A stretch of DNA of 64,000 nt from a bacterium (lineage in GTDB: Bacteria; Spirochaetota; Leptospiria; Leptospirales; Leptonemataceae): assembly GCA_024742665.1 (NCBI GenBank), contig JANSYA010000002.1, positions 62,001-126,000 on the forward strand, in the 5' to 3' direction. Positions 37,141-46,824 of this stretch are shown piece after piece. Each line of letters begins with the position of its first letter. The first letter of the stretch is position 1. The position numbers were made by a program, and so were the translations under genes. The notes below the pieces were generated by a model that was not told where the DNA came from, ran no database searches, and saw only the letters and a program-made list of their open reading frames with translations.

Positions 37141-38463
37141 ATGGTTCATCGTCGTTTTCAGAAAGTTTCGAGCGCGCTCATCGCATGCTTATTCGTAAGC
37201 CTCTTTGCGCCCGCAGCTGTCTTCGCCCTGCCCGGCTATAATGAAAGCCAGCGCAAAGGCCACGGGAAAAAATTCGACCTCAAGTCCAGTTATAATTCAG
37301 AGGAGTACTATTTCAAAGACGACGCGGCGAAGCTATACGGCAGCATTTCATTCAACCACTCTTATAAGAACGCGAAGATCACTGACAACGCGGAAATCAG
37401 CGGCGACAGCCCAGCCGCGTGGACGCCCGCTTCTCGCGACGCCCACGCGATATTGAAGCGTCTGGTCGGCGAAAAGATCGCCGACGATTTCAAAAATTCA
37501 CAACCGGTCTTCGAAGGCGTACACTATCTTTCGGAAGATCTGGATCCCTGGCCCTGGTTTCGCCTGCCGATTCGAATCGAAAAAGTAAATATCGCGCGCG
37601 GACATCGGATCGTCGCCTACGAAAAGGTCAGGCTGTACAAAGGCGAGATGCACACGTACGAACAGGTTGTATCTTTCGACGGCGGCGCTCCCGTGCTGCG
37701 CATTCGAGCTTTATCCCACGCCACGCAGGATCCGCAGCTGCACAAAGCCAACAAAGCCGTTTACGAAAGCTGGCGCAACCGCTGGCCCCTCGAATCCGAA
37801 ATCAAGGCGGGAGTGATCCAGCGACAGCTCGTAACATATAAAAAAGAGTACGATGTTCCGGAAACGGTTCTGAACGGCGAAGACGATCCACTCGATATAT
37901 TTTTCTCTTATATGCCAAAGAGTCTCCCGGCGGGCCAGAAGGCGCGCCTGCTCTTGATCAGCCACGGCGACGGCGGCAACGGTTACGCCTCAGTCAAATC
38001 CTGGACGCGCTTCGCCGAGAAACATCGCATGATCGTCGTCGCGCCCGGCTATAACTACAATTTTTACGGCGGCTACCTCAGTTCGCCGGAGCATATTCTG
38101 GCGACGATCCACAAAGCCCGCAAAAGATTTAATATTCACCCGCGAATTTTCATAAACGGATTCTCTTCCGGCGGAACCTACGCCTATTTATTCGCCGGCG
38201 ATCACCCGCAGCTGGTAGCGGGCTATGCCGCCCACTCTTCCGGCGCGATCGGCGGCGTCTATCAACCAATCGAAGACGACGACGATGTCGCCCGAACACC
38301 GGTGCTGGTCACCTGCGGCATGAAGGGACCGTACTGCGGAAGCAATCAGGGATTTATACAAACCGCGAAGTCATTAAAGTATAAAGACGCGCGCTACGTG
38401 AACGCCAGGAATTTCAAGCAGGCCTGGGCCGCCGCCGAAAAATTCTTTCTATCGATCAACTAG
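37141..38463 (+). CDS. Secreted alpha/beta hydrolase (esterase/PHB depolymerase-like)
   Basis: 440 residues with a cleavable signal peptide (LIACLFVSLFAPAAVFA). The first half is a beta-rich region of unknown kind; the second half is an alpha/beta hydrolase: LLLISHGDGGNGYAS (oxyanion), nucleophile elbow INGFSSGGTYAYLF and the GMKGPYCGSN loop. The catalytic His is not obvious near the C-terminus (NFKQAW region), so the triad is uncertain. It may degrade extracellular esters or polymers. The ribosome site GAGAAGG is before ATG 37141, with a sigma70-like promoter further upstream. Confidence 0.82.
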   Translation: MVHRRFQKVSSALIACLFVSLFAPAAVFALPGYNESQRKGHGKKFDLKSSYNSEEYYFKDDAAKLYGSISFNHSYKNAKITDNAEISGDSPAAWTPASRDAHAILKRLVGEKIADDFKNSQPVFEGVHYLSEDLDPWPWFRLPIRIEKVNIARGHRIVAYEKVRLYKGEMHTYEQVVSFDGGAPVLRIRALSHATQDPQLHKANKAVYESWRNRWPLESEIKAGVIQRQLVTYKKEYDVPETVLNGEDDPLDIFFSYMPKSLPAGQKARLLLISHGDGGNGYASVKSWTRFAEKHRMIVVAPGYNYNFYGGYLSSPEHILATIHKARKRFNIHPRIFINGFSSGGTYAYLFAGDHPQLVAGYAAHSSGAIGGVYQPIEDDDDVARTPVLVTCGMKGPYCGSNQGFIQTAKSLKYKDARYVNARNFKQAWAAAEKFFLSIN

Positions 38464-38557
38464 CGCGGCTTCTAAAGCGTATAGGCGTATAAACGAAATT
38501 GGAGCCGCGCCAGAATAACGCTGGCCGCCTCATCTCCGTTTACAAAAATCGGAGGTC

Positions 38558-40543
38558 ATGCTACGACCTCATGTTATCCAGGCTTCCTCCGCCGATGAAC
38601 TCCGCGAAAGATTGCACGAACTGCGTGACGGGGGCTATCAGGCCGGTCTGGCAATCGTCTTTATCAGCGACAGGATTCTGAACGAAGAGCTGCTGACGCC
38701 CTTTCGCGAAGAGGGCATTGCGGTGTTCGGCAGTTGCTCTTCCGAGGAGATCATCCACGGCCGAATTTCGAATGAAAGCATCGTCGCGCTGCTTCTGGAT
38801 TTACCGGCGACCGCCTTTCAGCTGAAAATTTTTCAGAGTCCGCGCGAAAACCCCGGACGGTCTCTGGGGCGCGCCGTGGGCGAAGCCATGCGCGCAGCTT
38901 TTGAAAATCCGGTGGCCATGCTGCTGATCGGCGGCGGCGGACTGGCGATCAATACGGAAGAAGTTCTATCCGGCGTATTTTCGGTCCTCCCGGACGCGCC
39001 GATCTTCGGCGGTCTGCCCAGCAGCCTGGGCGCATTCGACCAGCCTCCGTTTTTTACGGCGCGCAAACTGTACGGGACCGGAATCTACGCGCTAATTCTC
39101 GACAGCGACGTCGTGGACGTGCAGGGCGTGGCCATCAGCGGCTGGCAGGAGCTGGGCACCCCCAAACGGATCACTCGCAGCGCGGGCAATCGCGTCTACG
39201 AGATCGAAGGCGTGCCGGCCACTACCTTCTATCAAAACTATTTTAATCTATCTCCGGCGACCGCGAGCGCGCGCCTGAACAACGTAGACCCCGAGCTGCT
39301 CGCCACCAGCGAATATCCGATATTGCTGCGTCGCGCCGACGGCTCGGAAGTCATGCGCGCCGCCATCCAAATGGACGCCGAAGATAAATCTGTTTCGTAC
39401 GGCGGCGATATTCCGCAGGATTCGCTCGTTCGCTTCTGTTCGCCGAACGTTATCGAAACGATTCAGCATACCGTCGAAGAACTGCAGACCTTTCGCACGA
39501 ACGAAATCGCCGGCGGCGCTGACGCTGTGCTGCTGTTCAATTGCGCCGTGCGATCGCGGGCTCTGGGTCCGTACATGCGGCGGGAGCTGGCGGTGATCCA
39601 GAGCCTGCTGCCCGCGCCTTTAGTCGGCTTCAGTTCCTGGGGCGAGATCGGCCAGACGCCCGGCCAGGAATGCGGCTTTCACAACGTCGTGATTTCAATG
39701 GTTACTTTGCGAGATCGAAAAAGAGCTCCATCGCCTGCGGCGCAGCCGCAGGACTTTTCCGCGGCGGAAGTCGAGGCGCTGGTCGCCGACGAAAAGGACG
39801 ACAGCGACGGCGATACGGTGCAAAGTCTACGGGGCGAAGTCGAACAGCTGCGTCGCGAGAAACGAATCTTATCCCACTTCTTACGACTGACCTCCGGCGA
39901 TCTCGAACGCGAGCAGCAAAAGAGCGAAGAGCTGCTGTTGAATATTTTGCCGGCCAGCATCGCTGAGAGGTTGAAACGCGACGAGACCGTTATCGCCGAC
40001 AGCGTAAACGAAGCCAGCGTGCTGTTTACGGACTTAGTCGGATTCACCGCTCTGTCCTCCGGCATGCAGGCCGACCGGCTGGTGGAAATTCTCAACGATC
40101 TTTTTTCGCGCTTCGATGAACTTACGGCGGACCACGGCGTCGAAAAGATCAAGACCATCGGCGACGCGTATATGGCCGTAGCGGGTCTGCCTTTGCCCGT
40201 AGCCGATCATGCGGATCGCTGCGTGCGCCTGGGGCGGGCGATGCTGGACGCCGTGACTGAAGTGAACCGCGCGCAAAATATACAGCTGCAGCTGCGAGTG
40301 GGAATCAATACTGGACCGGTGGTCGCCGGCGTCATCGGCAAACGCAAGTTCAGCTACGATCTATGGGGCGATACGGTGAACGTGGCAAGCCGCATGGAAT
40401 CCCACGGCGAAGCGGGCCGAATTCAGATCAGCGAAACGAGCTATGCTCTTCTGGCGGAGCGCGAAGGATGGACGCGTCGCGAGAACGTCGAGCTGAAAGG
40501 CAAGGGCCGCGTCACGACATATATTACGGAGGCGACCGCATGA
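38558..40543 (+). CDS. FIST sensor domain-class III adenylate cyclase
   Basis: 661 residues. The N-terminal ~390 residues are FIST_N plus FIST_C sensor domains (GIAVFGSCSSEEI, LIGGGGLA, APIFGGLPSS, FNCAVRSRALG, LVGFSSWGEIG). A coiled coil (VQSLRGEVEQLRREKRIL) precedes a class III cyclase: metal Asp in VLFTDLVGFT (D492), KTIGDAYM and LWGDTVNVASRME. The Lys/Asp purine-recognising pair predicts ATP as substrate. FIST domains are proposed to sense small ligands such as amino acids. The stop overlaps the following lipoprotein start by ATGA, so it is co-translated. Confidence 0.92.
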   Translation: MLRPHVIQASSADELRERLHELRDGGYQAGLAIVFISDRILNEELLTPFREEGIAVFGSCSSEEIIHGRISNESIVALLLDLPATAFQLKIFQSPRENPGRSLGRAVGEAMRAAFENPVAMLLIGGGGLAINTEEVLSGVFSVLPDAPIFGGLPSSLGAFDQPPFFTARKLYGTGIYALILDSDVVDVQGVAISGWQELGTPKRITRSAGNRVYEIEGVPATTFYQNYFNLSPATASARLNNVDPELLATSEYPILLRRADGSEVMRAAIQMDAEDKSVSYGGDIPQDSLVRFCSPNVIETIQHTVEELQTFRTNEIAGGADAVLLFNCAVRSRALGPYMRRELAVIQSLLPAPLVGFSSWGEIGQTPGQECGFHNVVISMVTLRDRKRAPSPAAQPQDFSAAEVEALVADEKDDSDGDTVQSLRGEVEQLRREKRILSHFLRLTSGDLEREQQKSEELLLNILPASIAERLKRDETVIADSVNEASVLFTDLVGFTALSSGMQADRLVEILNDLFSRFDELTADHGVEKIKTIGDAYMAVAGLPLPVADHADRCVRLGRAMLDAVTEVNRAQNIQLQLRVGINTGPVVAGVIGKRKFSYDLWGDTVNVASRMESHGEAGRIQISETSYALLAEREGWTRRENVELKGKGRVTTYITEATA

Positions 40544-41154
40544 ATGCAAAAGTGTTTCAGAAAAATTCCGGGCGAGCTATAATCGACGCTGCGCTGCGCC
40601 GCCGGCTCGTCGCCCTCTGCGTGACCTGCCTGGCCTTCGCGGGCGCCTGTTCGCCGGGCGACGCGGAGCAGCAAGCTCGCGAAGGCCTGGATTACCAGGC
40701 GGACCTGTATGAAAGACTGCTTCAGGAGCGCGAATCCCACTGGCTTGAGCAGACCCGAGACGGCATGCTCAAAATGCTGTTTATCGAAGCGGAGCGCAGC
40801 CGCAGCGAAGAAGAGCGTACCTCCCTGGCACTAAAGCTGGAAGACCGCATGACTCGTTTCGGCGACGGAATTCGCGCGATGTCATTAGGTCTGAAATACA
40901 AAAGCGATCCGGACTTTCGGCCGTTCATCGCCGTCTGGTCGATCGACGGCGGCGAATTTCAGCGCGCGGTCACCGGTGACGCGATCATCCCCGAAGCGGC
41001 CCTCAAAGACCTGCGACTGAGCGAAGGCGAAACGATGTTTACTGACGGAGCCGACGACGAACGCCGTATTGAAATCCGAATGTACTATTCGGACGCGGTC
41101 CTGCAAGGACGCCTGGAGAATATTCGAGCGCAGAGCCGGCGGAATCTCTTCTAA
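40540..41154 (+). CDS. Lipoprotein of unknown function in cyclase operon
   Basis: 204 residues. A signal peptide with lipobox LAFAGAC and a Cys near residue 34 predicts a lipid anchor. The mature protein begins with a long charged helix (about 50-110) and a compact C-terminal domain (FIAVWSIDGGEFQRAVTGD...). No known family. Its ATG overlaps the upstream cyclase stop (ATGA) and GGAGG precedes it, so its product is probably made with the FIST cyclase. Position between two cyclases suggests a periplasmic accessory or signal-input role (inference). Confidence 0.85.
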   Translation: MNAKVFQKNSGRAIIDAALRRRLVALCVTCLAFAGACSPGDAEQQAREGLDYQADLYERLLQERESHWLEQTRDGMLKMLFIEAERSRSEEERTSLALKLEDRMTRFGDGIRAMSLGLKYKSDPDFRPFIAVWSIDGGEFQRAVTGDAIIPEAALKDLRLSEGETMFTDGADDERRIEIRMYYSDAVLQGRLENIRAQSRRNLF

Positions 41155-41241
41155 CCCAGACGGGAAGCGAAGCGTCCGGCCAACTATAAGGCGCACAGTG
41201 ATTTCGCTTGCATCGATCTCGAAGGCGAAGGCTCATGCCCC

Positions 41242-42333
41242 ATGAGTCGCGCCCTCTTGATGAAGTTCCGACAGTGCGGACTGTCGATCGCTTTTTTTAT
41301 CGGCATATCGCTGCTGTTATTTTTCAACGATAGCTATTTCCGAACCGCGCCGGATCTAATCCAGACGAATGAATACCCGGCCTTAGAGAACATGTTCACC
41401 TATCTCATGGGTGGCCTCATGGGCGGAGTTCTGTTCTGCGCCTTTGAATTCTTTTTACTCGAAAACCTCTTCTCCCGCTTCGGGCTGCTGGTGCTGACCG
41501 CAGGGCGCGCTGCGGTGTTGATGGCGATCTACTTTACGCTGAGTATCTCCCTTTCCCTCTATTATAATATGAACTTAAGCGACCAGGGGCCTCTGAGTCC
41601 GGAAGTTCTGAACGGCGTCACCGGCTACATTTCCAGTCCGATCTTTGTGATCAACATGGTATTTTATTCGATCTTCGCCGTGATCCTGATCTATTTTCAT
41701 CAGATCGCGACGATCGTCGGGCGCGGCGTGCTGGGGAAATTTTTGTTCGCACGCTATAAAAAGCCGCGGATCGTAAAGCGCGTCTTCTTATTTATGGACG
41801 TCAACTCCTCGACCAGCATCGCCGAAGAAATCGGCCACGAACGCTTCTTCGCCTTAATCCAGGACTTCCTCGTAGAATCGGGCAAAGAGATTCTGGAACA
41901 CGGCGGCGAAATCTATAAGTACGTGGGCGACGAAATCATTGCGGTCTGGCCGGTTCGGGAAGGCGGCGAAGGCGCGCAGGCCATGGCCTGCCTCTTTGCG
42001 ATTCGCGCGCGCATCGCGAGCCGGGCCGATTATTTTCGCGATCGCTACGGGCACGTGCCCGAATTCAAGTCGGCCCTGCACGTGGGAGAAGCGATGACCG
42101 GCGAACTGGGCGAGTGGAAGCGCGAGATCGCCTACATGGGCGATGTATTAAATACGACGGCGCGCATTCAGGGAGCGTGCAAGAAAGCGGGCGCCTGGCT
42201 GTTGATCAGTCAGGACTATCGCGACCTCGTGCAAAACGATGCGGGCTACGAATTCCAGCTTATCGGGCGCGGACGCCTGCGAGGAAAAGATCAGCCCATC
42301 GCCTTATACCGCGTGGAGCAGGCAGCAAAATGA
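41242..42333 (+). CDS. Membrane adenylate cyclase (class III)
   Basis: 363 residues. Four membrane helices (about 10-160) precede a C-terminal cyclase domain: VFLFMDVNSSTSIAEE (metal Asp D186), GGEIYKYVGDEIIAVWP (second metal Asp and substrate Lys), and YMGDVLNTTARIQ (transition-state Asn/Arg). This 4TM plus cyclase arrangement is typical of leptospiral cyclases. It follows the lipoprotein by 87 bp and its stop overlaps the GST start (ATGA), extending the operon. Confidence 0.92.
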   Translation: MSRALLMKFRQCGLSIAFFIGISLLLFFNDSYFRTAPDLIQTNEYPALENMFTYLMGGLMGGVLFCAFEFFLLENLFSRFGLLVLTAGRAAVLMAIYFTLSISLSLYYNMNLSDQGPLSPEVLNGVTGYISSPIFVINMVFYSIFAVILIYFHQIATIVGRGVLGKFLFARYKKPRIVKRVFLFMDVNSSTSIAEEIGHERFFALIQDFLVESGKEILEHGGEIYKYVGDEIIAVWPVREGGEGAQAMACLFAIRARIASRADYFRDRYGHVPEFKSALHVGEAMTGELGEWKREIAYMGDVLNTTARIQGACKKAGAWLLISQDYRDLVQNDAGYEFQLIGRGRLRGKDQPIALYRVEQAAK

Positions 42334-42950
42334 ACAACGAAAAGTACACGGTCTACGGCATGGCCCTGTCGGGCAATTGCCATAAAGTAAAAACGATTCT
42401 CGACCTGAGTAAGGCGAGCTATTCGTGGATCGATACCGACACACGAGTTCAGGCCACACGCACGCCGGAATATCGTGCGAAAAATCCAAACGGGGAAGTG
42501 CCGCTGCTCGAGCTGCCGGACGGACGATTTCTACCGGAATCGAACGCGATTTTGTTTTATCTTTCCCAGGACACGCCCTACTGGCCGGCGAACGACGACG
42601 CCTACGCGCAAGCTCAGGTAATGCGCTGGATGTTCTTCGAACAGTACAGCCACGAACCGTACATCGCAGTAAACCGCGCGCGACTCGCGATATTCAAGAC
42701 CGAGCGCCCCGACGATGCAGCCGTGCGCAGCCGCCATGAAAAAGGACGCAAGACCCTGGGCGTCATGAACGAGCATCTGCGCGACAACGATTTCTTCGCG
42801 ACAAAGAATATTAGCATCGCCGACATCGCGCTCTTCGCCTACACTCACGTCGCGCACGAAGGCGGCTTCGACTTAAACGAATTCAGCGAAGTGCAGGCCT
42901 GGCTGGAACGCCTGCTGGACCACGGCTTCTCGAAGATGCCGCCGATCTAA
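42330..42950 (+). CDS. Glutathione S-transferase family protein
   Basis: 206 residues. The N-terminal thioredoxin-fold segment YTVYGMALSGNCHKVKTILDL, NPNGEVPLLEL and the PESNAILFYLS glutathione-binding turn; the C-terminal helical domain has SIADIALFAYTHVA (N-capping box). It is translationally coupled to the cyclase through an ATGA overlap. A link between cAMP signalling and thiol detoxification is not otherwise supported. It ends immediately before the stop of the convergent small gene. Confidence 0.93.
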   Translation: MNNEKYTVYGMALSGNCHKVKTILDLSKASYSWIDTDTRVQATRTPEYRAKNPNGEVPLLELPDGRFLPESNAILFYLSQDTPYWPANDDAYAQAQVMRWMFFEQYSHEPYIAVNRARLAIFKTERPDDAAVRSRHEKGRKTLGVMNEHLRDNDFFATKNISIADIALFAYTHVAHEGGFDLNEFSEVQAWLERLLDHGFSKMPPI

Positions 42951-43229
42951 TCAAGAGGACGGCGGCTTGAGATTGCCCGGGATCTTCGCGTAGTCCTGCG
43001 ACTCCAAATACTCGAGCGCGGCCGCGGCAGTCAGCTCTTCGGACCGGACAAACCGTTCGCCGGCGTCGTTATGACAGTCAAATTTTTCCCACAGGAAGGC
43101 ATCTCGGCTCGCGTCGTAGCGAAGAACGTCCAGAACATAATCCCCCGTATAGTTCATCGCTCCTTCGCGTCTCAGGCTGCCGCCCGCTTCCAGCGCCGAT
43201 AGAATATCTTTCGCCTGAGTTCGATTCAT
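42951..43229 (-). CDS. Small hypothetical protein, 92 residues
   Basis: An acidic small protein (MNRTQAKDILSALEAGG...YTGDYVLDVLRYDASRDAF) with a short alpha/beta-like composition and no known motif. Its stop codon directly abuts that of the convergent GST gene. On its own strand it follows the ABC exporter gene start-to-end in the opposite order: exporter (45185 to 43278) then this gene with a 48-bp gap, so it may be the second gene of that operon. Confidence 0.7.
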   Translation of the reverse strand: MNRTQAKDILSALEAGGSLRREGAMNYTGDYVLDVLRYDASRDAFLWEKFDCHNDAGERFVRSEELTAAAALEYLESQDYAKIPGNLKPPSS

Positions 43230-43277
43230 TTACGCTTCGCTCGACGCTCGCACTGTGCGCGCACGTCGCGATATTCT

Positions 43278-45185
43278 TTAGTCCTGAGTTAGTTCCACCC
43301 GTTCTCGCAGCTCTTCGGCCTCCTGCTGCTTGCGCCACATCTCCGCGTATTCGCCGTCGCGTTCCAGGAGCTCCGCGTGCTTGCCGCGTTCGACCAGCCG
43401 TCCGGCTTTCAATACGAGAATCTCGTCGGCGTCGACGATCGTGGAGAGGCGATGCGCGATCACCAGGGTCGTGCGATCTTTCGACACTTCGCGCAGGCTC
43501 GCCTGGATTTCTTTTTCCGTATGCGAATCGAGCGCCGAGGTCGCTTCGTCGAACAGCATAATGCGCGGGCTCTTCAAGATCGCGCGAGCGATGGCGATGC
43601 GCTGCTTTTCGCCGCCGCTGACTTTCATACCGCGCTCGCCGACGGTGGTATCGTATCCCTCCGGTAGCGATGCGACAAAGCCGTCAATGCGCGCCAGGCG
43701 GGCCGCGTTCGCCACGGCCTGATCGTCGGCGCCCGGTCGGCCATAGGCGATATTGTAGGCGATCGTATCGTTAAACAAAACCGTATCCTGAGGCACCACG
43801 CCGATCGCCGCCCGCAGCGTTTTCTGAGAGACTTCTCGTACGTCCTGACCGTCGATCAGAATCGCGCCGTCGTTTACGTCGTAAAAACGAAACAGCAGTC
43901 GTGAAATCGTACTCTTGCCCGCGCCGCTCGGCCCGACGATCGCTGTCGTACGACCGGACTCCACGCTGAAGCTCAGATCTTCAATGATCGGCCGATCGGA
44001 TTTGTAGGCGAAGCTGACGTTGCGAAATTCGACCCGACCCGGACCGTCGTTTAAGACCGCGGCGTCGCTTTCATCGCGCACATCGGTGCCGACTTCTAAG
44101 AGCTCGAACATCTTATCCATGTCGGTCAGGCTCTGCTTGACTTCGCGATATACGAACCCCAGGAAATTCAGCGGCAAATACAGCTGAATCAAATAGGTAT
44201 TAATCAAAACGAAATCGCCGACCGTCAGGCGACCGGCGGCGACGCCGTCCGCGGCAAGATACATCACCGCGATGAGCCCCGCGCCGATCGTCAGCCCCTG
44301 GCTGAGATTCAACACGGTCAGACTGCCCTGACTTTTCACAGCCGCGGCTTCATAGCCCGCCAGCGCCCGATCGTAACGCGCGTATTCGTGCTCTTCGTTG
44401 CCGAAGTACTTTACCGTCTCATAGTTGATCAGGCTGTCGATCGCTTTGGTGTTCGCGTCGGTGTCGTTTTTGTTCATCTTGCGGCGATACTTTAAGCGCC
44501 ACTCGGTAATCGTTAGCGTGAGCACGATATACAGAAAGATCGTGCCGAAAGTAATCGCCGCGAAGGCCGGGCTGACCTCGTGATAGGCGTACAACAAAAC
44601 GCCCGTGACCAGGAAGATCTCCAGCAGAGTCGGCAAGATATTGAACAACATAAACGAAAGCACGAAGCTGATGCCCCGCACTCCGCGTTCGATCACGCGC
44701 GAAAGCCCGCCCGTCTGCCGCTCCAGATGAAAGCCCAGAGACAGACCGTGCAGATGGCGAAAGGTATCGAGGGCGATCGAACGCTGCGAATGCTGGCCGA
44801 CTTTGATAAAAATCAAATCGCGCAGTTCGCCGAAGGCCTGCGACAGCACCCGGGCGCCGCCGTAGGCCAGAATGATCGTGAGCGGAACCGTAATCAACAG
44901 GCTGCCGTCGGCCCCGCCGGCATTCGCCGCGTCCCCGCTTGCGCCTGAATTCGGATTCGCGCCGGTCAGAGCGTCCACGGCCAATTTGTACAGATACGGA
45001 ACGACGACGTTGACGACCTTCGCCAGGATCAGCGCCAGCACAGCCAGCACGACGCGAATGCGCAGGTCGAGCCGACCGGAGGGCCAGAGATACGAACACA
45101 GAGTCGCCAGAGTTTTCCAGTGGCTGCGTCGGGCGGTCGCGGCGGCGTCGAAAGGCTGCGAAGACGCAGAGGCAGATGAAGACAT
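43278..45185 (-). CDS. Atm1/ABCB7-type ABC exporter
   Basis: 635 residues, a half-transporter: six membrane helices with the Atm1-family stretch IERGVRGISFVLSFMLFNILPT and TEWRLKYRRKMN...DSLINYETVKYFGNEEHE, then an ATPase with Walker A VGPSGAGKST, signature VSGGEKQRIAIARA, Walker B IMLFDEATSALD and the His switch. Atm1 homologues export glutathione-bound sulfur or metal conjugates, or confer metal resistance. Start ATG 45185 (MSSSASASS) is chosen over 45221. It is divergent from the aldehyde dehydrogenase gene. Confidence 0.92.
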   Translation of the reverse strand: MSSSASASSQPFDAAATARRSHWKTLATLCSYLWPSGRLDLRIRVVLAVLALILAKVVNVVVPYLYKLAVDALTGANPNSGASGDAANAGGADGSLLITVPLTIILAYGGARVLSQAFGELRDLIFIKVGQHSQRSIALDTFRHLHGLSLGFHLERQTGGLSRVIERGVRGISFVLSFMLFNILPTLLEIFLVTGVLLYAYHEVSPAFAAITFGTIFLYIVLTLTITEWRLKYRRKMNKNDTDANTKAIDSLINYETVKYFGNEEHEYARYDRALAGYEAAAVKSQGSLTVLNLSQGLTIGAGLIAVMYLAADGVAAGRLTVGDFVLINTYLIQLYLPLNFLGFVYREVKQSLTDMDKMFELLEVGTDVRDESDAAVLNDGPGRVEFRNVSFAYKSDRPIIEDLSFSVESGRTTAIVGPSGAGKSTISRLLFRFYDVNDGAILIDGQDVREVSQKTLRAAIGVVPQDTVLFNDTIAYNIAYGRPGADDQAVANAARLARIDGFVASLPEGYDTTVGERGMKVSGGEKQRIAIARAILKSPRIMLFDEATSALDSHTEKEIQASLREVSKDRTTLVIAHRLSTIVDADEILVLKAGRLVERGKHAELLERDGEYAEMWRKQQEAEELRERVELTQD

Positions 45186-45322
45186 TGCTATCAGGAAGGA
45201 CAGCGGCCCGGGCGGCAGCAATCGTTTTTCGACGATTTCGCGGAAAGATCTTGCGAAACGCGATCGGATTTGTTAGTCTGTGCAAGAGCGGTCGCGCGCG
45301 GCGCGTCTACAGGGAGAATTTT

Positions 45323-46774
45323 ATGATCACCGAAGCACTGAAAGATACGTCGACGAACATAGACGCGATTCGCACGGAAGTCGACCGGGTCTTCGCGGCC
45401 CAATCCGCGAACCGCCTGGCGGTCGCAACAAGCGACGCGAAGACCCGGATCAAAAAACTCAAAAGCATTTTGAAGTGGATCGAGACCAATCGCCAGAAGA
45501 TCTACGATGCGCTGTACGCCGACTTTCAGAAACCCTTCCCCGAAACCGATCTGACTGAAATTTATTACGTAACGACCGAAATCAAGCACGCCATTCACAA
45601 TCTGAAAGACTGGATGCGCACGAAGCCGGTCAGCCCGACCCTCGCCTATCTCACGACGCGCGCCGAGCTGCGCTACGAACCCAAGGGCAACGTGCTGATT
45701 ATCGCGCCCTGGAATTTTCCGTTTAACCTGACCATCGGGCCGCTGATTTCGGCGATCGCCGCGGGCAACGTCGTATGCGTTAAGCCTTCCGAATACACGC
45801 CGAATACGACGGCGCTCATCCGCGATATGCTCGCCGAGCTCTTCGCCGAAAACGAGGTCGCCGTTTTCGAAGGCGCGGTAGAGACCAGCCAGGCGCTTTT
45901 AGCGAAACCCTTTCATCATATCTTTTTCACCGGCTCCCCCTCCGTCGGTAAGATCATCATGAAGGCCGCCGCCGAACATCTCAGCACAGTAACCCTCGAA
46001 CTGGGCGGCAAGTCTCCGGTCATCGTCGACGAAAGCGCGAATATCAGCGACGCCGCGGCGAAGGTCGCCTGGGGCAAGTGGACCAACAACGGCCAGACCT
46101 GCATCGCGCCGGACTATCTGATGGTGCACGAGAAAAAATACGATGAGTTCATGGGCCAGCTCAAAAGCCACATCGAGAAATTCTACGGCGCGACCGAAGA
46201 AGACCGCCGCAACAGCCCCGACTACGGTCGGGTCGCGAGCGTTCGCCACCATGCCCGCATGAAAGAGATGCTCGACGAATCCGTAAACAAGGGCGCGAAT
46301 GTTTTTATCGGCGGCAAGATGGACGCCGACTCGCGCTATCTATCGCCTACAGTCCTGACCGAAGTGCCGCAGGACGCGCCGGTCATGACTGAAGAAATCT
46401 TCGGGCCGCTATTGCCGGTCATGAAAATCAAATCCGTCGACGAAGCCATCGATCACATCAACGCCGGCGAAAAACCACTGGCGATGTACGTCTTCGCCGG
46501 TAAAAGCAAGACCATCAAAAAGTCTTTGGATCACACCTCGGCCGGCACGACCTGCGTGAACGATTGCCTGGTGCAGTATCTGCATCCGAATCTGCCCTTC
46601 GGCGGCGTCAACAACAGCGGCCACGGTTCGAGCCACGGCTACTTTGGATTTAAGGCCTTCTCCCACGAACGCGCCGTGCTTCGCCACAACGCTCTGGCGC
46701 CGATGAAGCTGATGTATCCGCCGTACACGAATTTCGTGAAGCGCATCATCGGACTGGTAACCAAATATTTCTAA
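45323..46774 (+). CDS. Aldehyde dehydrogenase (class 3 / fatty aldehyde type)
   Basis: 483 residues. NAD(P)-binding PWNFPFNLTIGPL and FTGSPSVGK, catalytic Glu in TLELGGKSPVIVD, catalytic Cys in NNGQTCIAPDY, and EEIFGPLLPV. The lack of a long N-terminus and the C-terminal hydrophobic end (NFVKRIIGLVTKYF) are typical of ALDH3 fatty-aldehyde enzymes that sit on membranes. It oxidises long-chain aldehydes to fatty acids. AGGGAG precedes ATG 45323. The upstream open frame is non-coding. Confidence 0.95.
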   Translation: MITEALKDTSTNIDAIRTEVDRVFAAQSANRLAVATSDAKTRIKKLKSILKWIETNRQKIYDALYADFQKPFPETDLTEIYYVTTEIKHAIHNLKDWMRTKPVSPTLAYLTTRAELRYEPKGNVLIIAPWNFPFNLTIGPLISAIAAGNVVCVKPSEYTPNTTALIRDMLAELFAENEVAVFEGAVETSQALLAKPFHHIFFTGSPSVGKIIMKAAAEHLSTVTLELGGKSPVIVDESANISDAAAKVAWGKWTNNGQTCIAPDYLMVHEKKYDEFMGQLKSHIEKFYGATEEDRRNSPDYGRVASVRHHARMKEMLDESVNKGANVFIGGKMDADSRYLSPTVLTEVPQDAPVMTEEIFGPLLPVMKIKSVDEAIDHINAGEKPLAMYVFAGKSKTIKKSLDHTSAGTTCVNDCLVQYLHPNLPFGGVNNSGHGSSHGYFGFKAFSHERAVLRHNALAPMKLMYPPYTNFVKRIIGLVTKYF

Positions 46775-46824
46775 ACGAAGATTTGCCAGACGAAACAATT
46801 CCAGAAGCAGTCCGCTCTGAACGC

